Positions 1-5,591 of a stretch of DNA of 5,591 nucleotides are shown here, in pieces (position 1 is the stretch's first letter; every line of letters starts with the position of its first letter). The notes beneath the pieces are model-generated. The model had not been told where the DNA came from, ran no database searches, and saw only the letters and a program-made list of their open reading frames with translations. The stretch comes from an uncultured Hyphomicrobiales bacterium (GTDB lineage: Bacteria; Pseudomonadota; Alphaproteobacteria; Rhizobiales; Aestuariivirgaceae). Both the position numbers and the translations under genes were made by a program. The stretch spans positions 1-5,591 of the forward strand of contig CAIYXE010000254.1 of the NCBI GenBank assembly GCA_903930095.1, given 5' to 3'.

Positions 1-171
1 CCGGTCGAGGCCACCTGCCAGATGCAGCAGCGTGCTCTTGCCGCTGCCTGATTCCCCCGTCAGCGCGAGGCTCTCACCCGCATCGAGCGACATGCTCACA
101 CCGCGCAGCACCGCGAGCGGGCCTTCCCCCGTGGAATATGACTTGCTGACCTGTTCAAGGGCGAGGAGCAT
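1..171 (-). CDS. ABC transporter ATP-binding protein, LolD/YbbA-like (N-terminal 57 residues only)
   Basis: This is the start of an ATPase subunit of an ABC transporter; the rest lies beyond the left edge. The visible 57 residues begin MLLALEQVSKSY, followed by a short charged/Gly insertion and the β-strand leading into a complete Walker A motif, GESGSGKST (residues 39-47), with K45 as the nucleotide-phosphate lysine. The following LLHLAGGLDR closely matches the LLHLLGGLD stretch I know from LolD and YbbA ATPases, which work with FtsX/MacB-type permeases in lipoprotein release or export. The subfamily call rests on this short segment only; the signature motif, Walker B and any partner permease are outside the window. 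The ATG at 171 is the only usual start codon before the in-frame stop at 208-210, so the start is well fixed although no strong ribosome binding site precedes it. It is transcribed away from the cupin gene. Confidence 0.88.
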   Translation of the reverse strand, partial: MLLALEQVSKSYSTGEGPLAVLRGVSMSLDAGESLALTGESGSGKSTLLHLAGGLDR

Positions 172-195
172 TTTGCGGCACTGGGCTCTGTGGGT

Positions 196-221
196 GGTTT
201 CACACCCCTATACGCGAAACC
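196..221. promoter_or_regulatory. Inverted repeat GGTTTC-N14-GAAACC in divergent spacer (possible operator)
   Basis: The 136-bp spacer between the divergent ABC ATPase and cupin genes (172-307) holds a perfect 6-bp inverted repeat, GGTTTC at 196-201 and GAAACC at 216-221. It is centred on a small TATA-like element (CCTATACG, 207-214) that could be part of a -10 box on either strand. No convincing -35 hexamer is placed correctly for it. The symmetry and position would suit a repressor or activator site acting on one or both genes, but six-base arms occur often by chance and no regulator is known here. Confidence 0.25.
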
Positions 222-295
222 GCGCGATGCGGACGACCGTCCAGCACTGGTCACTTCCGGCGGCCTGCCGCATGGACTAGTCTCCCCCGATTGCC

Positions 296-300
296 AGGAG
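296..300 (+). promoter_or_regulatory. Ribosome binding site of the cupin gene (AGGAG)
   Basis: AGGAG lies 7 bases before the ATG at 308. It is the clearest Shine-Dalgarno sequence in this part of the window, supports the 308 start over the later in-frame ATG at residue 11, and would serve the downstream coupled gene too. Confidence 0.75.
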
Positions 301-307
301 ACGACTG

Positions 308-832
308 ATGCCCGCAGCCCAAGACGATCACGCGCGAATGCCCTTCCAGCTTCCCTTCCCGCAGGATGCCCTGAGCGAGATCGTCGTTCCCGACGCTGTG
401 CCGGAGGATGACAGGCTGTGGGTGCCGCAGGCTGAGAATGTGTGGTTCCGGCCGCTCTGCCTCAACCGCAGCCAGGGCTACTGGATGAACCTGCTCAAGG
501 TGCGGAAAGCCGGCGTGCTGTCGCGCCACCGCCACCCGCAGGCGGTGCATGGCCTCGTGCTGAAGGGCCGCTGGCGCTATCTCGAGCATGACTGGGAGGC
601 GACCGCCGGAAGCTACGTCTTCGAGCCGCCGGGCGAGACCCACACGCTGGTGGTCCCGGACGACGTCGACGAGATGATCACCTTCTTCCAGGTCAACGGC
701 ATCATGTACTACGTCGACCCATGGGGAAAGAACCTCGGCTACGAGGACGTCTTCACCAAGATCGACATGTGCCGCGCGCATTTCGAGCGCGTCGGGCTCG
801 GCGCTGATTACGTGACGCGCTTCATCCGATGA
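308..832 (+). CDS. Cupin protein of the 2,4'-dihydroxyacetophenone dioxygenase-like family
   Basis: A 174-residue single-domain cupin, probably cytoplasmic. Known members of the closest family I recognise (2,4'-dihydroxyacetophenone dioxygenase, DAD) bind non-haem iron and cleave the C-C bond between a ketone and a hydroxylated carbon of an aromatic substrate using O2. The metal-site pattern is visible: HRHP with H74 and H76, an acidic residue near E93 (YLEHDW), and H112 in PPGETHTLV, which together make the expected three-His/one-carboxylate set. The length is near the usual 170-180 residues, and the C-terminal DPWGKNLGYEDVFT segment fits this family rather than the zinc-binding anti-sigma cupin ChrR. 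The ATG at 308 follows a good AGGAG. The stop overlaps the start of the SDR gene as ATGA. The fold and family are fairly sure; the actual substrate is unknown, because many family members are annotated by similarity and may act on other hydroxy-ketones or 1,3-diketones. Confidence 0.8.
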   Translation: MPAAQDDHARMPFQLPFPQDALSEIVVPDAVPEDDRLWVPQAENVWFRPLCLNRSQGYWMNLLKVRKAGVLSRHRHPQAVHGLVLKGRWRYLEHDWEATAGSYVFEPPGETHTLVVPDDVDEMITFFQVNGIMYYVDPWGKNLGYEDVFTKIDMCRAHFERVGLGADYVTRFIR

Positions 833-1563
833 GCATCTGGCCCAACGGCTGCTTTGAAGGCCGCCATGTCCTGGTCACGGGCGGCACCTCCGGCATCGGC
901 GCGGCAGTCGCCCGCGCCTTCCTCGGCGAGGGCGCCCTGGTCACTGCCACCGGCATCTCACGCGCTGAAGTAGACAGCGCCATGGCGGAGATGGACGGCC
1001 TGCGCGCCGAGGTGCTGGACGTGCGTGACGGCGCGGCGGTGGCCCGCCTCGTCGGCGGGCTTCCCGCGCTCCACCATGTGGTGAACTGCGCGGGCGCCAT
1101 CCGGCGCGGCGCGGAGCATGAGCCGGATGTCTTCGCCGACATCGTGGATATCAACCTCACCGGCACCATGCGCATCTGTGCAGCCGCGCGCGCGAAGCTC
1201 GCGGAAGGCCGCGGCACCATCGTCAACACGGCCTCCGTGCTGAGCTTCCAGGGCGGCGGACTGGTTCCGGGCTATGCCGCGTCAAAGGGCGGCATCGCGC
1301 AGCTCACCAAGTCACTCGCCATCGCCTATGCGGCGGACGGCATCCGCGTCAACGCAGTGGCACCCGGCTGGATCGAGACGCCGCTGACGGCGGCCCTCAG
1401 GGAGGATCAGGCGCGCAGCAGTGCCATCCTGGCGCGCACGCCGCTCGGCCGCTGGGGCAGGCCGGACGACATTGCGGGCGGTGTCCTCTTCCTGTCCTCG
1501 CCGCTCTCCGGCTTCGTCACCGGCAGCGTGCTGGCGATCGACGGCGGCTATCTCGTAACCTGA
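829..1563 (+). CDS. Short-chain dehydrogenase/reductase (classical SDR)
   Basis: A 244-residue classical SDR, an NAD(P)-dependent oxidoreductase of alcohol/ketone substrates, presumably cytoplasmic and oligomeric. All family marks are present in order: the nucleotide-binding TGGTSGIG (17-24), D64 in the LDV stretch, NCAG (86-89), N109, catalytic S136, Y149 and K153 (YAASK), and the APG turn (178-180) followed by WIETPL. The C-terminal GSVLAIDGGY is typical. After the second β-strand the sequence reads VTATGIS, with neither the acidic residue usual for NAD nor the Arg usual for NADP at the expected place, so cofactor preference is open. The ATG at 829 has no Shine-Dalgarno and overlaps the cupin stop by 4 bases, which implies translational coupling and a shared role, for example making or removing the hydroxy-ketone handled by the cupin enzyme. 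That pathway assignment is inference; many SDRs are mislabelled by substrate. Confidence 0.9.
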   Translation: MSIWPNGCFEGRHVLVTGGTSGIGAAVARAFLGEGALVTATGISRAEVDSAMAEMDGLRAEVLDVRDGAAVARLVGGLPALHHVVNCAGAIRRGAEHEPDVFADIVDINLTGTMRICAAARAKLAEGRGTIVNTASVLSFQGGGLVPGYAASKGGIAQLTKSLAIAYAADGIRVNAVAPGWIETPLTAALREDQARSSAILARTPLGRWGRPDDIAGGVLFLSSPLSGFVTGSVLAIDGGYLVT

Positions 1564-1579
1564 CTTTATTCCTGCGCGC

Positions 1580-2440
1580 TCATGCGCCCGCCGGGCGCCC
1601 CTCGCCCAGCGCTGCGGGCTCCGCAACGCCCGGCGTGACGCCGATCACCGCCTTCACCGGCAGATGGTCGGAGGCAACCCGCGACAACGCGGTGTCAACA
1701 GCATACATCTCATAGACCGTCACGTGCCTGTTGGAGAGCACCCGGTCGAGCGGCCACAGCGGAAACCGTGAGGGGAAGCTGGCGATTGCCATGTCAACGT
1801 CATGCAGATGCGGGTCGAAGGGCCACAGCGCAGAGCGCCCGCCCACCCGCCACTCATTCGTGTCGCCGAGCAGGATCATGGCGCGGTCGTCAACCGGATG
1901 GGCGGCGGCGATGATGGCCTCCGCCTGCCTGGCGCGCGAGGAGGCGAGCAGCCCCAGATGCGCCCCGATGATGCGCAGCGGCACGCCGGAGAAATCGAAG
2001 TCGACCAGCACCGCGCCACGCGGCTCAAAGCCCGGCAGCTTCATCTTGGTGACACCAGTCACATGGCCGCTGCGGTACAGGATGACATTGCCGTGCCAGC
2101 CATGGCTCAGCCGGCGCGAGCCTTCATCGAGCACGGACCTGTAGCCGCCCTTCTCATGCAGCGCCTTCAGGTTCAGCAGTCCCTTCCTGCTCCCGAACCG
2201 CTGGTCCGCCTCCTGCAGCGCCACAATGTCGGCGTCGAGCTCGAGCACCACCGCCAGCACCCGGTCGGGATTGAACACGCCGTCGGTGCCCACGCATTTG
2301 TGCACATTGTAGGAAGCGACCGAAATGGCGAGTGACGGCTTGCGCTGATCATCCACCAGCCGTTTCTGGCCGACCATGGGCGCTTCCCGGCCTGCGCTGC
2401 GGGTGAGATTCCGCCGCAGCGCGGGAACGAAGTGTTTCAT
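1580..2440 (-). CDS. Endonuclease/exonuclease/phosphatase (EEP) family hydrolase, YbhP-like
   Basis: A 286-residue metal-dependent phosphoesterase of the EEP superfamily (DNase I/APE1/sphingomyelinase fold). The diagnostic motifs occur in order: SYNVHKC with N45, ALQEAD with the metal-binding E77, HGNVILYR (116-123), GAHLGL with H161, GDTNEW with D193 and N195, PLDRVL (230-235), and the terminal catalytic pair SDHLP with D258 and H259. The domain is complete and of normal length. The substrate could be nucleic acid or a phospholipid head group. The divergent neighbour is a phospholipase D-like cardiolipin synthase homologue, and E. coli places its EEP protein YbhP next to ClsB, so a membrane-lipid role is a reasonable inference. 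The start is uncertain: ATG at 2440 is chosen, but ATG at 2377 has a better upstream GGGAAG and would remove a basic 21-residue leader; ATG at 2491 is also in frame. No clear membrane segment is present. It ends 16 bases from the convergent SDR stop. Confidence 0.85.
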   Translation of the reverse strand: MKHFVPALRRNLTRSAGREAPMVGQKRLVDDQRKPSLAISVASYNVHKCVGTDGVFNPDRVLAVVLELDADIVALQEADQRFGSRKGLLNLKALHEKGGYRSVLDEGSRRLSHGWHGNVILYRSGHVTGVTKMKLPGFEPRGAVLVDFDFSGVPLRIIGAHLGLLASSRARQAEAIIAAAHPVDDRAMILLGDTNEWRVGGRSALWPFDPHLHDVDMAIASFPSRFPLWPLDRVLSNRHVTVYEMYAVDTALSRVASDHLPVKAVIGVTPGVAEPAALGEGRPAGA

Positions 2441-2560
2441 CGTGCTTTCATCCCCGTCCGCCGGACCTCGCAAAGGAGCCGGATGACTCATTGTATGTAA
2501 CATGACAAAGTGCATAGTCCGCACGTTACGTTCAAGCCTGTTTTTGCCGCAGGGGGATGA
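2441..2560. promoter_or_regulatory. Divergent promoter region between EEP and phospholipase D-like genes
   Basis: This 120-bp spacer is visibly poorer in G+C than its surroundings, especially 2486-2550, as expected for a region with back-to-back promoters. A weak plus-strand candidate is TTGTAT (2491-2496) with CATAGT 16 bases further on; a weak minus-strand candidate -35 is TTGAAC (complement of 2530-2535). The tandem ACGTTACGTT (2523-2532) and the near-palindrome ATGACTCAT (2483-2491) could be protein-binding sites. None matches a consensus well, and I find no alphaproteobacterial general-stress (GGAAC-N16/17-GTT) promoter. Confidence 0.4.
2551..2556 (+). promoter_or_regulatory. Ribosome binding site deciding a TTG start (AGGGGG)
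   Basis: AGGGGG precedes the TTG at 2561 by 4 bases, a short but usable spacing. An in-frame TGA (2558-2560) sits immediately before the TTG, so translation cannot begin farther upstream in this frame. The nearby ATG at 2557 is in another frame and does not give the phospholipase D-like protein. Confidence 0.6.
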
Positions 2561-4144
2561 TTGGACACGGATTTGTTCCCATGGCCCGGCATAGGGGCTT
2601 TGCTGGCCCTCGCTCTCGCGGCCATCGCCGTGTTGGCGATTCTCGCTGTCTATGCATTCGGCAGCAAGGCACAGCGCAGGCAGGGCGCCCCGTCCCTCGC
2701 GCTTGAGGTCAGGGACGGCGAAACGGAACTCGACCGCACCATCGCTCCGCTCACCGGCCAACATGCCGGGGAGAGCGGCCTCGCGCTGCTCACCGCAAGC
2801 CTCGCGGCCCTGCAGGCCAGGCTGTGGACGGCGCGCGCCGCGGGCCGCAGCCTCGACCTGCAGTATTACTACTGGAAGAACGACCTCACCGGCAGGCTTC
2901 TGATGAGGGAGGTCATCGACGCCGCGGGGCGCGGCGTGCGGGTGAGGCTGCTGCTCGATGACATCAACGCCTTCGGATTCGATTCCTACCTTCTGGCGAT
3001 GGACAGCCACCCCAATGTGGAGGTGCGGCTGTTCAACCCCAGCCGCAGCCGCGCCAACGCCTTCCGCCGCGGGCTGGAGCTCACGGTGAAATACTTCACC
3101 GCCACGCGCCGCATGCACAACAAATGCTGGATCGCGGATGGCCGGGTGCTGATCGCGGGCGGGCGCAACATCGGCGACCAGTATTTTGACGCCTCGCAGG
3201 AGGCCAATTTCCAGGACATCGACATTCTGGCGGTGGGCCCATGCGTCAACGATGCGCAGGCGGTGTTCGACCGTTACTGGAACAGCGATCCGGCACTGCC
3301 CGTCCGCGAACTCCACAAGCTCCGCAGGATCCGCCGCCCGCGCTGGAGCAGGCTCGTGAAGGGGCTCACCCGCCACGCCTCCTCGCCACGCGCGCTGAGC
3401 CTTCTCGCCCATCTCGACCGGGAGCATGGGCCCTCCACCTTCGGCGCGAAGCCGCCCTTCTGCTGGTCGGAAGGGGTCGAGGTCATAGCCGATCCGCCCG
3501 AAAAGGCAGCGGGCCTCTCGCCTGAACACTGGATGGGCGAGCGGATCAACGCATTGCTGCGGCAGGCGCGTTCCAGCCTCGTCATCGCCTCGCCCTATTT
3601 CATTCCCGGTGCGGCCGGCGCCAGCACGCTCGCGGCACTGGTGGCGGGCGGGCGGATGATCCGCGTCCTTACCAATTCACTCGCGGCAACCGACGTGATC
3701 GCCGTGCACGGGGCCTATGCGCGCTACCGCAAGGCGCTCGTCGCCGCGGGCGTTGCCATTCATGAGCTGAAGCCGGAGCCGAAGCGCCAGCGCGCCTCGC
3801 TCTTCGGCTCGCGCACGGCCAGCCTTCACACCAAGGCCTTCGTGGTCGACGATGCGCTGGGCTTCGTCGGCTCCTTCAACCTCGACCCCCGCTCGCTCTC
3901 GATCAATACCGAGATGGGCCTACTGTTCCGCTGCCCGCTCGTGATCCAGCAGCTGAAGGCAGCCTTCGCGGCACAGATGACGCCCGAGATCAGCTACAGC
4001 CTCACCATGCGCGAGGGTCATCTGCACTGGACCGAAACCCGGGAGGGCACGCCCGTCACGCATGTTTCGGAACCCGAAGCCCCCCTGCGGCGCCGCTTGC
4101 CCGCCTGGCTCATCTCGTGGCTTCCCATCGAGTCCCAGCTTTGA
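2561..4144 (+). CDS. Membrane-anchored phospholipase D superfamily protein, cardiolipin synthase (ClsC/ClsB)-like
   Basis: A 527-residue protein with one N-terminal membrane segment (about residues 11-34, rich in Ala/Leu) and two phospholipase D catalytic domains. The first HKD motif is MHNKCWIAD, with H186, K188 and D193, followed by GGRNIGDQYF. The second is LHTKAFVVDD, with H423, K425 and D430, followed by GSFNLDPRS (437-445). The QYYYWKND stretch (101-108) and ASPYFIPG (343-350) are typical of bacterial cardiolipin synthases of the ClsC/YmdC type, which transfer a phosphatidyl group between phospholipids at the inner membrane. Both motifs are intact, so activity is expected; cardiolipin synthesis is the best guess, but general phospholipase or transphosphatidylase activity is possible. 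The start is a TTG behind AGGGGG, with a stop codon directly upstream. A basic, probably flexible linker (about 250-290) separates the halves. The divergent EEP neighbour echoes the E. coli ybhP-clsB pairing. The gene converges with the membrane-protein gene 26 bases downstream. Confidence 0.88.
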   Translation: MDTDLFPWPGIGALLALALAAIAVLAILAVYAFGSKAQRRQGAPSLALEVRDGETELDRTIAPLTGQHAGESGLALLTASLAALQARLWTARAAGRSLDLQYYYWKNDLTGRLLMREVIDAAGRGVRVRLLLDDINAFGFDSYLLAMDSHPNVEVRLFNPSRSRANAFRRGLELTVKYFTATRRMHNKCWIADGRVLIAGGRNIGDQYFDASQEANFQDIDILAVGPCVNDAQAVFDRYWNSDPALPVRELHKLRRIRRPRWSRLVKGLTRHASSPRALSLLAHLDREHGPSTFGAKPPFCWSEGVEVIADPPEKAAGLSPEHWMGERINALLRQARSSLVIASPYFIPGAAGASTLAALVAGGRMIRVLTNSLAATDVIAVHGAYARYRKALVAAGVAIHELKPEPKRQRASLFGSRTASLHTKAFVVDDALGFVGSFNLDPRSLSINTEMGLLFRCPLVIQQLKAAFAAQMTPEISYSLTMREGHLHWTETREGTPVTHVSEPEAPLRRRLPAWLISWLPIESQL

Positions 4145-4156
4145 CATGTGCCACCG

Positions 4157-4170
4157 GCGGCCCCGGCCGC
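4157..4170. terminator. Weak GC-rich hairpin between convergent genes
   Basis: The 26-bp convergent gap (4145-4170) contains GCGGCCCCGGCCGC, which can pair as a five-base GC stem with a four-base loop. It lies right after both stop codons and is nearly symmetric, so it could slow polymerase from either side. There is no following T-run on either strand, so it is not a standard intrinsic terminator. Confidence 0.25.
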
Positions 4171-5535
4171 TCAGGCAATCGACGGGGCGGCCAGCAGCCA
4201 CAAGCCGAAGGCGGTATAGGCCACCATCGCAATGGCCAGCGGCGCCTCAAGCCGCAGGGCCTCGCCCTTCGGCGATCCGGTTTCCGCCAGCATGGCGTGG
4301 GCAACGGCAACCCCGATGACGTGCCCCAGCACGACCGCCGCCGTCTGCGCGCTGAAGATGGCGAAGGTGCCGCTCGCCGTGTTGAGGAAGGATGCCGTCA
4401 CCCGATGGTCGGCAAATCCCAGCAGGTTGGCGCCGGTGTGCAGCGGGTCGCTCAAGCTCACGGCCAGATACTGCACATTCACCAGCGTGTCGCCCAGGTA
4501 ATGCGCGAAGTGATAGGCAATCGAGATCGGGATGAGCGAATAGACGAGCCGACCGCACAGCTGCGCGAAGTCACCCCGCCGCCCGGACCATAGCCATCCG
4601 GCGAGCACCGCCCCGAAGAACAATCCCGCCAGCAGCACGAAGGACAGCAGAAGTCCTGTCGTATTGGCCCCCATGAGGGCCGTCCGCCCCGGATGGTCGA
4701 GCGGATTGACCCCGATCAGCCCCAGCCAGAAGAAGGTGTTGGCGAAGCCGTCGAAGCTGATGGAGCTCAGCGTCAGCAGCACGAACAGCGTGCCGCTCAG
4801 CGGCAAGGGCGGCAGGGCCAGCAGGCCTGCGCCAGGCAGCCGCAACCCCTTCGCACCGCGCGGCGCTGCCGCCCCCAGCTGGTGGAGGAACACGCCGAAC
4901 GGGTCGCCCCGCCGCAGCCAGCAGCCGGGGCCAAACAGCAGAACGGCCAGCATGGTGAAGAGCAGATATACGGCAAGCACGCGCGCCAGCACGTCGCGGT
5001 CCTCCGGCGCCGGATAGACCAGCTGGAACCACGCAAAGGCGAAGAAGATCAGCACGGCAGGCCAGTAACCGGCCCCGTCCGGGTATGACAGCGGCGGCGC
5101 CCTGCCGCGCATCAGCACGGCGTTGATCCCGGTGAAGGGGTTGAGCACGCCCCACAGATTGCCAAACAGCGGATGAAGCAGCACGATCACCACCCACCAC
5201 AGGGTCCACACCGACAGTGGCAGCAGATTCTCCGCCGGGTCATTCGGCCCGCGCAGGCCGGACACGAAAATGAAGGCGATCGCCAGCGCACAGAGAAGGC
5301 TCACAGCCACGGCGAGGCCTGAAGGTGCCACCATCGCGGGCTCCGCGTGGCGTTCGCCGAACACCCGGCGCGGCAACAGCGACACGGCGATGAAGGAGGC
5401 GAGCACGGCCAGCGCCCCGCCCGCGATCACGTAATTCGTCGGCAGCAACATCACGAAGCCGCGGCCGGAAGCATGCGCCAGCGCAGGGCCTGCGCCTGCA
5501 AGAAGGCAGATCAGCGCAAGGGCACCTCTCCACAT
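4171..5535 (-). CDS. Polytopic membrane protein with signal peptide, function unknown
   Basis: A 454-residue integral membrane protein. It opens with a signal peptide (MWRGALALICLLAGAGPALA, probable cleavage after ALA at residue 20 or AHA at residue 22), then HASGRGFVMLLPTNY and about ten hydrophobic segments near 34-54, 74-93, 105-122, 157-174, 184-203, 240-257, 290-316, 328-345, 391-412 and 432-449. Conserved-looking polar motifs sit between or inside them: LNPFTG (131-136), RRGDPFG (208-214), SISFDGFANTF (258-268), NPLD (277-280) and AYHFAHYL (340-347). Histidines H342, H345, H405 and H413 fall in or near membrane segments and could bind metal or haem; this is inference. From memory, similar proteins in other bacteria are sometimes labelled fenitrothion hydrolase, which does not establish the natural function. 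The ATG at 5535 is supported by the signal peptide. It lies 2 bases after the stop of an upstream gene and is probably cotranscribed with it. Confidence 0.85.
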   Translation of the reverse strand: MWRGALALICLLAGAGPALAHASGRGFVMLLPTNYVIAGGALAVLASFIAVSLLPRRVFGERHAEPAMVAPSGLAVAVSLLCALAIAFIFVSGLRGPNDPAENLLPLSVWTLWWVVIVLLHPLFGNLWGVLNPFTGINAVLMRGRAPPLSYPDGAGYWPAVLIFFAFAWFQLVYPAPEDRDVLARVLAVYLLFTMLAVLLFGPGCWLRRGDPFGVFLHQLGAAAPRGAKGLRLPGAGLLALPPLPLSGTLFVLLTLSSISFDGFANTFFWLGLIGVNPLDHPGRTALMGANTTGLLLSFVLLAGLFFGAVLAGWLWSGRRGDFAQLCGRLVYSLIPISIAYHFAHYLGDTLVNVQYLAVSLSDPLHTGANLLGFADHRVTASFLNTASGTFAIFSAQTAAVVLGHVIGVAVAHAMLAETGSPKGEALRLEAPLAIAMVAYTAFGLWLLAAPSIA

Positions 5536-5537
5536 GC

Positions 5538-5591
5538 TCAGATCCCGACGTAGCGGTCGATCATCTGGCGGTCGGAGGCCAGTGCCGATGC
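5538..5591 (-). CDS. C-terminal end of an unidentified protein (17 residues)
   Basis: Only the last 17 codons and the TGA (5540-5538) of a gene entering from the right edge are visible, reading ASALASDRQMIDRYVGI. This is too short to assign a family. The reading is supported by its GC-rich third positions and by the tight TGAGCATG junction with the membrane-protein gene, a spacing usual inside operons. The alternative, that this stretch is non-coding or part of a longer membrane-protein reading frame, cannot be excluded, since that frame is also open to the edge; the signal peptide at 5535 argues against it. Confidence 0.5.
   Translation of the reverse strand, partial: ASALASDRQMIDRYVGI

Noticed and set aside
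251..781. A 176-codon minus-strand frame across the cupin gene
   Set aside because: It is antisense to a gene with clear cupin motifs and a good ribosome binding site, and it has no recognisable protein features.
1584..1598. GCGCCC-GCC-GGGCGC perfect hairpin near the convergent SDR/EEP ends
   Set aside because: It lies inside the last codons of the EEP gene, has a three-base loop and no T-run on either strand, so I do not call it a terminator.
2438..2451. Tiny frame ATGAAAGCACGATGA overlapping the EEP start
   Set aside because: It encodes only four residues and has no clear ribosome binding site; the overlap with the EEP ATG is likely chance.
1580..3529. A 649-codon open frame on the minus strand that includes the EEP gene
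   Set aside because: The part above about 2491 is antisense to the phospholipase D-like gene and shows no family features. It is an open frame produced by GC-rich codon bias, and the EEP domain begins only near 2320.
4571..5209. A 212-codon minus-strand frame inside the membrane-protein gene
   Set aside because: It is a shifted reading of the polytopic membrane protein, with Arg/Ala-rich low-complexity content and no recognisable domain.
1..5591. Search for a defence system, mobile element, CRISPR array, tRNA or other RNA gene
   Set aside because: No spaced direct repeats, transposase, integrase, terminal inverted repeats or tRNA-like cloverleaf were seen by eye. The EEP and phospholipase D-like proteins have nuclease relatives, but their context and motifs fit lipid metabolism better than defence.

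Overview
This is a GC-rich window (roughly two thirds G+C by eye) with dense, tightly packed genes and protein styles typical of an alphaproteobacterium, probably of the Hyphomicrobiales. That placement is inferred from composition and protein flavour only. No RNA gene, insertion sequence, CRISPR array or phage gene is visible. Every gene looks intact except the two cut by the window edges.

Left part (1-1563): the 5' end of an ABC-transporter ATPase gene runs off the left edge on the minus strand. Across a 136-bp divergent spacer, a two-gene plus-strand unit begins. It encodes a small cupin of the 2,4'-dihydroxyacetophenone dioxygenase-like family and a short-chain dehydrogenase/reductase (SDR). 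Their coding regions overlap by 4 bases (ATGA), so they are probably translationally coupled and act in one catabolic or detoxification step pair. The substrate cannot be read from sequence.

Middle part (1580-4144): a divergent pair. On the minus strand is an endonuclease/exonuclease/phosphatase (EEP) family hydrolase. On the plus strand is a membrane-anchored, two-HKD phospholipase D superfamily protein resembling bacterial cardiolipin synthases. The two share a 120-bp, relatively AT-rich spacer. The same two families are adjacent in Escherichia coli as ybhP and ybhO (clsB), which suggests a conserved membrane-phospholipid module, here in divergent layout.

Right part (4171-5591): a minus-strand unit converges on the phospholipase D-like gene. 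Its visible members are the last 17 codons of an unidentified protein and, 2 bases later, a 454-residue protein with a signal peptide, about ten membrane segments and several histidines in or near membrane segments. Its function is not established.

Overall this looks like ordinary chromosomal content. The parts most worth following are the uncharacterised polytopic membrane protein, the EEP/phospholipase D pairing, and the coupled cupin-SDR pair.
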